Source: JABMOV01 sp964344305 (lineage in GTDB: Bacteria; Fidelibacterota; Marinisomatia; Marinisomatales; JABMOV01). From it: 64,000 nt of DNA. Below are positions 60,707 to 64,000 of the stretch, piece by piece. Below the pieces are notes generated by a model. The model searched no databases. It was not told where the DNA came from and saw only the letters and a list, made by a program, of their open reading frames with translations. Location of the stretch: assembly GCA_964344305.1 (NCBI GenBank), contig CAYFMT010000002.1:1-64000 (forward strand), read 5' to 3'. The position numbers and the translations under genes are program-made. Each line of letters starts with the position of its first letter. Position 1 is the first letter of the stretch.

Positions 60707-62898
60707 TATTGGCCTGTCCTTTCTACGTAATCAATACCTTTAATTCGAGTTAATTTTTTAATGATTCTGTCCAGTTGTTTGATATTTCGTACTTCCACAA
60801 TGAAATACGCTGTTGCAATATTATCCCGGACTTTTAAATCCACACTGGTTATGTTCGAGTTTTCCGAGGATATGGCTTCTGTCATGGTTTTCAGTGCCCC
60901 TTTATTGTCCTCTCCAACCACTTTTATTCTTACCTTAAATACATCACTTCTTGCCACATCCCATTCAACTGGAATGAGCCTGTCTGATTCCTCCGAAAGC
61001 AATGGCAAACTCCGGCAATCGGAACGATGGACCGTTATACCTCGCCCTCTTGTGACAAAACCCACCATGTCATCACCAGGAATTGGGTTACAGCATTTTG
61101 CAAACTGTACCATGACATTACTGATACCCTGGAGCTTGATTCCTTTAGCAGATGACCTGGCATAATCAATAAATCGATCGGAGTCATCACCACCATCAAT
61201 CTCTTTTTCTTCTTCCTCAGGTCTAAGCTTTTTAAAGATTTCACGAATCGTTATGGATCCATTCCCAATTGCCTCCAGAAATGATTCACTGGTTTTATAC
61301 CCGAACTGGTCATGGGATTCCTTCACGGCTTTCAATTCACTGAACATTTTCAAACGACGAAGCGTTTTTTCGAGAATTTCATTCCCTAGCTTAATGCTTT
61401 CTTCCTGACGGATATTCCGGAGGTACTTGTTCACATGATTGCGTGCCTTACCTGTCACCACAAATTTTAACCAGCCAAGACTTGGATGCTGGTTCTGGCT
61501 AGTAATTATTTCGACAATATCCCCATTTTTTAGCTTGGTGTTCAGGGGAACCACTTTTTGATTTACTTTTGCGCCAATACAATGCAACCCTAGTTCTGTA
61601 TGGATTTGAAATGCAAAATCGATGGGCGTCGCATCCATGGGTAACTGGATCAGGTCACCTCCAGGAGTGAAAACGAATATCTCATCATTGAAGAGATCGA
61701 TTTTCAGCAGATGCATAAATTCTGCAGGATCCGATGTTTCACTCTGGAGTATATCAACAAGCTCTCTCAACCATTTGATATCCGAGTCTATCCCAGCGGA
61801 TTTCTTCCCTTGCTCTTTATATCGCCAGTGTGCTGCCACACCAATTTCCGCTGTACTTTCCATCTCAGCTGTACGAATCTGGATCTCCACCATTCTTCCA
61901 CCAGGTCCAACTACAGTCGTGTGAATGGATTGATATCCATTAGTTTTAGGCATGGCAATGAAATCCTTAAACCGCTCCTGCACCGGGGAATACATCTGGT
62001 GGATGACACCGAGAGTCAGGTAGCATTGCTCCACCTTATCCACTATGATCCGAATGGCATACACATCATAGATATCTTCGAAATTTTTTCCCCGACTCAT
62101 CATTTTATTGTATATGGATGAATGGGATTTTGGTCTACCATACACTTTAGCAGAAATATCGTATTTATTTAACTCCAAATTGACTGGCTCTATAACGCTG
62201 CTGATATATTTTGTGCGTTGCTTTGCACTGGCTTTCAGTTTTGTCTCTATTTCCAGGAATGAATTGGGGTGTAATGTTTTGAGAATCAGATCATCCAATT
62301 CCCATTTTACACGAGCCATTCCGAGACGATGGGCCAGGGGTGCATAGACATCACGGGTCTCAATGGCAATACGATGCTGCTTGATTTGAGGCAGGTACTG
62401 GATAGTTTTCATGTTATGCAATCTGTCTGCAAACTTGATGATAATAACTCGCAAATCCTGCGCCACTGAAAGCAAAAGCTTCATGAAATTCCCTGCCTGC
62501 TTTTCCCTTCTGCTGGAAAAACTGATTCCACCAAGTTTGGTCACACCATCAACAAGACGGGCCACATCCTCATTAAATCGTTTCTCCAAATCCTCTATTG
62601 TGACTTCCGTATCCTCAACCACATCGTGTAGGAGTCCACCCATCACCGTACGATAATCCATTTTCCATTCCGCAAGGGAAATAGCCACCTCGTAGCAATG
62701 ATCGAAATAGGGTTTTCCACTTCGGCGCTTCTGGCCTTCATGGCACGTAGCTGAAAACTGGTATGCATTCCATAATTCCTGTCGAATATTGTCCAGTTCC
62801 TTCCCACCAGGGATGGTGATCTTCTGGATCAAATCCATAAATGGACGGGGGTATTCACCGAGGAGTTGGGGGACCAGTTTTGCCAGTGGATTTTGCAT
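60706..62898 (-). CDS. rel: Bifunctional (p)ppGpp synthetase/hydrolase (RelA/SpoT family)
   Basis: Controls the stringent response. The 730-residue protein has an N-terminal HD hydrolase domain with His67 and His91-Asp92 (GLLHDVVED) intact. The synthetase domain follows (YAIRIIVDKVEQCYLTLGVI, FKDFIAMPKTNGYQSIHTTV), then TGS (VFTPGGDLIQLPMDATPIDF), a helical/zinc-finger region with conserved Cys (VQFAKCCNPIPGDDMVGFV) and a C-terminal ACT domain. The intact HD site suggests a bifunctional Rel. Regulation of the ribosomal supercluster by its product is expected from general knowledge. Confidence 0.96.
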   Translation of the reverse strand: MQNPLAKLVPQLLGEYPRPFMDLIQKITIPGGKELDNIRQELWNAYQFSATCHEGQKRRSGKPYFDHCYEVAISLAEWKMDYRTVMGGLLHDVVEDTEVTIEDLEKRFNEDVARLVDGVTKLGGISFSSRREKQAGNFMKLLLSVAQDLRVIIIKFADRLHNMKTIQYLPQIKQHRIAIETRDVYAPLAHRLGMARVKWELDDLILKTLHPNSFLEIETKLKASAKQRTKYISSVIEPVNLELNKYDISAKVYGRPKSHSSIYNKMMSRGKNFEDIYDVYAIRIIVDKVEQCYLTLGVIHQMYSPVQERFKDFIAMPKTNGYQSIHTTVVGPGGRMVEIQIRTAEMESTAEIGVAAHWRYKEQGKKSAGIDSDIKWLRELVDILQSETSDPAEFMHLLKIDLFNDEIFVFTPGGDLIQLPMDATPIDFAFQIHTELGLHCIGAKVNQKVVPLNTKLKNGDIVEIITSQNQHPSLGWLKFVVTGKARNHVNKYLRNIRQEESIKLGNEILEKTLRRLKMFSELKAVKESHDQFGYKTSESFLEAIGNGSITIREIFKKLRPEEEEKEIDGGDDSDRFIDYARSSAKGIKLQGISNVMVQFAKCCNPIPGDDMVGFVTRGRGITVHRSDCRSLPLLSEESDRLIPVEWDVARSDVFKVRIKVVGEDNKGALKTMTEAISSENSNITSVDLKVRDNIATAYFIVEVRNIKQLDRIIKKLTRIKGIDYVERTGQ

Positions 62899-64000
62899 TT
62901 AGAAAGGAGGGCCTCCAAAATCATCCATCTCGCTTGCATCTTCAAACCGTGTGAATCTGTCAATAAATGTAGCCGGGATGACACCCGTAGGACCATGACG
63001 TTGTTTTGCCAGGATGATTTCAGCTTTGTGACGGATATCTTCATCATCCTTGTTATACACCCAGGGACGATACAAGAACATGACCATGTCAGCATCCTGT
63101 TCAATGGCTCCAGATTCTCTAAGATCTGAAAGTTGGGGACGTCGATCCGTACGACTTTCCACTGCTCTGGAAAGCTGTGAGAGGGCGATAATAGGTATGT
63201 TTAAATCCTTGGCCAATGCTTTCAAAGATCGAGATATGACGGATATTTCCTGCTGACGGCTTTCCACACCTTTGGGACCCTGCATCAACTGAAGGTAATC
63301 CACAATGATCATTTTTATATCATGTTCTGTTTTCAGGCGTCTTGCCTTTGCACGCAATTCCAGGACCGTAATCCCTGGTGAATCATCAAGGAATATAGGG
63401 GCTTCTGACAGAACCCCTGCTTTAAAGCTCAAGTTCTTCCATTGATCCTTCGGGAGCATTCCTGTCCGCACAAGGTGGTTATCCACACGCGCTTCGGAAC
63501 AAAGCAAGCGCATGGCTAACTGACTGTTGGACATCTCAAGACTGAATATTCCCACTCCTTCATGGTGATCCACAGCAGCATTTCGTGCAATGGATAATGC
63601 CAGGGCTGTCTTCCCCATACCAGGTCTTCCGGCGACGATGATTAAGTCTGATGGATGAAAACCTGCTGTTTTTGCATCCAGATCCACCAATCCGGAAGGA
63701 ACACCAATGACGGATCCCTCTTTGGCACTGATGGCATCCATCTGCTTGAAAGTTTCCTCAAGAATGGGAGTAATATGCTGGAAACCACCTTTTAATCGGT
63801 TTTCCGAGATTTTGAATATCTGTGATTCAGCACGATCCAGAATATCATCCACCGAATCGGAATCATCAAATGCATCTTTAGCAATATCGTGGGAGATTGT
63901 GATGAGTTTTCGAAGCAACGCTTTTTCGAGGACGATCCGGGCATACCCCTCTACATTCGCCACCGTTGGTACCGATTCCATCAATCCGGTGATGTAGTAA
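62899..64000 (-). CDS. dnaB: Replicative DNA helicase DnaB, N-terminus beyond window
   Basis: The hexameric helicase that unwinds DNA at the replication fork. The reading frame is open to the right window edge (YYITGLMESVPTVANVEGYA precedes the first internal ATG), so about 100 N-terminal residues are missing. The C-terminal RecA-like motor is complete: Walker A GRPGMGKTALA, Walker B MIIVDYLQLM, ALSQLSRAVESR and RESGAIEQDADMV. It lies immediately upstream of the rel gene. Confidence 0.95.
   Translation of the reverse strand, partial: YYITGLMESVPTVANVEGYARIVLEKALLRKLITISHDIAKDAFDDSDSVDDILDRAESQIFKISENRLKGGFQHITPILEETFKQMDAISAKEGSVIGVPSGLVDLDAKTAGFHPSDLIIVAGRPGMGKTALALSIARNAAVDHHEGVGIFSLEMSNSQLAMRLLCSEARVDNHLVRTGMLPKDQWKNLSFKAGVLSEAPIFLDDSPGITVLELRAKARRLKTEHDIKMIIVDYLQLMQGPKGVESRQQEISVISRSLKALAKDLNIPIIALSQLSRAVESRTDRRPQLSDLRESGAIEQDADMVMFLYRPWVYNKDDEDIRHKAEIILAKQRHGPTGVIPATFIDRFTRFEDASEMDDFGGPPF

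Overview
This window is a 64 kb piece of a bacterial chromosome in which every gene I can support lies on the minus strand, so it reads from the right edge to the left. It looks like a Gram-negative member of the FCB group (Fibrobacterota-Chlorobiota-Bacteroidota). The evidence is an outer-membrane apparatus (LolA, apolipoprotein N-acyltransferase), a BatABCDE-type aerotolerance operon, a Bacteroides-like phosphatidylserine decarboxylase, an UpxY-like NusG paralogue, and a secY-map-infA-rpmJ order with no adk. Strong Shine-Dalgarno sequences (GGAGG) before many genes argue against Bacteroidota proper. A Marinimicrobia (SAR406)-like lineage is my best guess; this is inference, not a database result.

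Right part, in transcription order (64000 to about 34080): replicative helicase dnaB (cut by the window edge), a relA/spoT (p)ppGpp enzyme, an HU/IHF protein, ruvX, lnt, an unrecognised membrane protein, an orphan EcfT, truA, an HtrA protease, psd and pssA (phosphatidylethanolamine synthesis), a DUF4321-like protein and tatA. Then come the Bat operon (batA, batB, two BatC-like genes, batD, batE), a SPOR-domain protein, yebC-ruvC-ruvA, an aminotransferase, gcvT, a nucleotide-sugar epimerase, ftsK-lolA, a flippase-like membrane protein, a HAD phosphatase, ddl, a NusG paralogue, cysS and a small secreted protein of unknown function.

Middle and left part (33860 to 2604): one of the most complete collinear transcription/translation superclusters a bacterium can have. 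A clear sigma70-type promoter precedes tRNA-Thr(UGU), tRNA-Tyr, tRNA-Gly, tRNA-Thr(GGU), tuf, rpmG, tRNA-Trp, secE, nusG, rplKAJL, rpoBC, rpsLG, fusA, a second identical tuf, and the whole S10-spc-alpha series ending with rplQ. A strong intrinsic terminator follows rplQ, but it lies inside the signal-peptide codons of the next gene, a GHL10-family glycoside hydrolase. The last gene (15-1118) is a secreted DUF11 protein with three poly-aspartate repeats.

I found no phage, transposon, CRISPR array or defence island, and no clearly new system. The points most worth a second look are: psd apparently starting at an ATT codon; the terminator nested in a signal-peptide sequence; the tuf repeat that extends through the ribosome-binding site and start codon of the following gene; non-ATG starts in core genes; the poly-Asp/His-rich secreted protein; and the Bat operon with a duplicated or split BatC and no MoxR.
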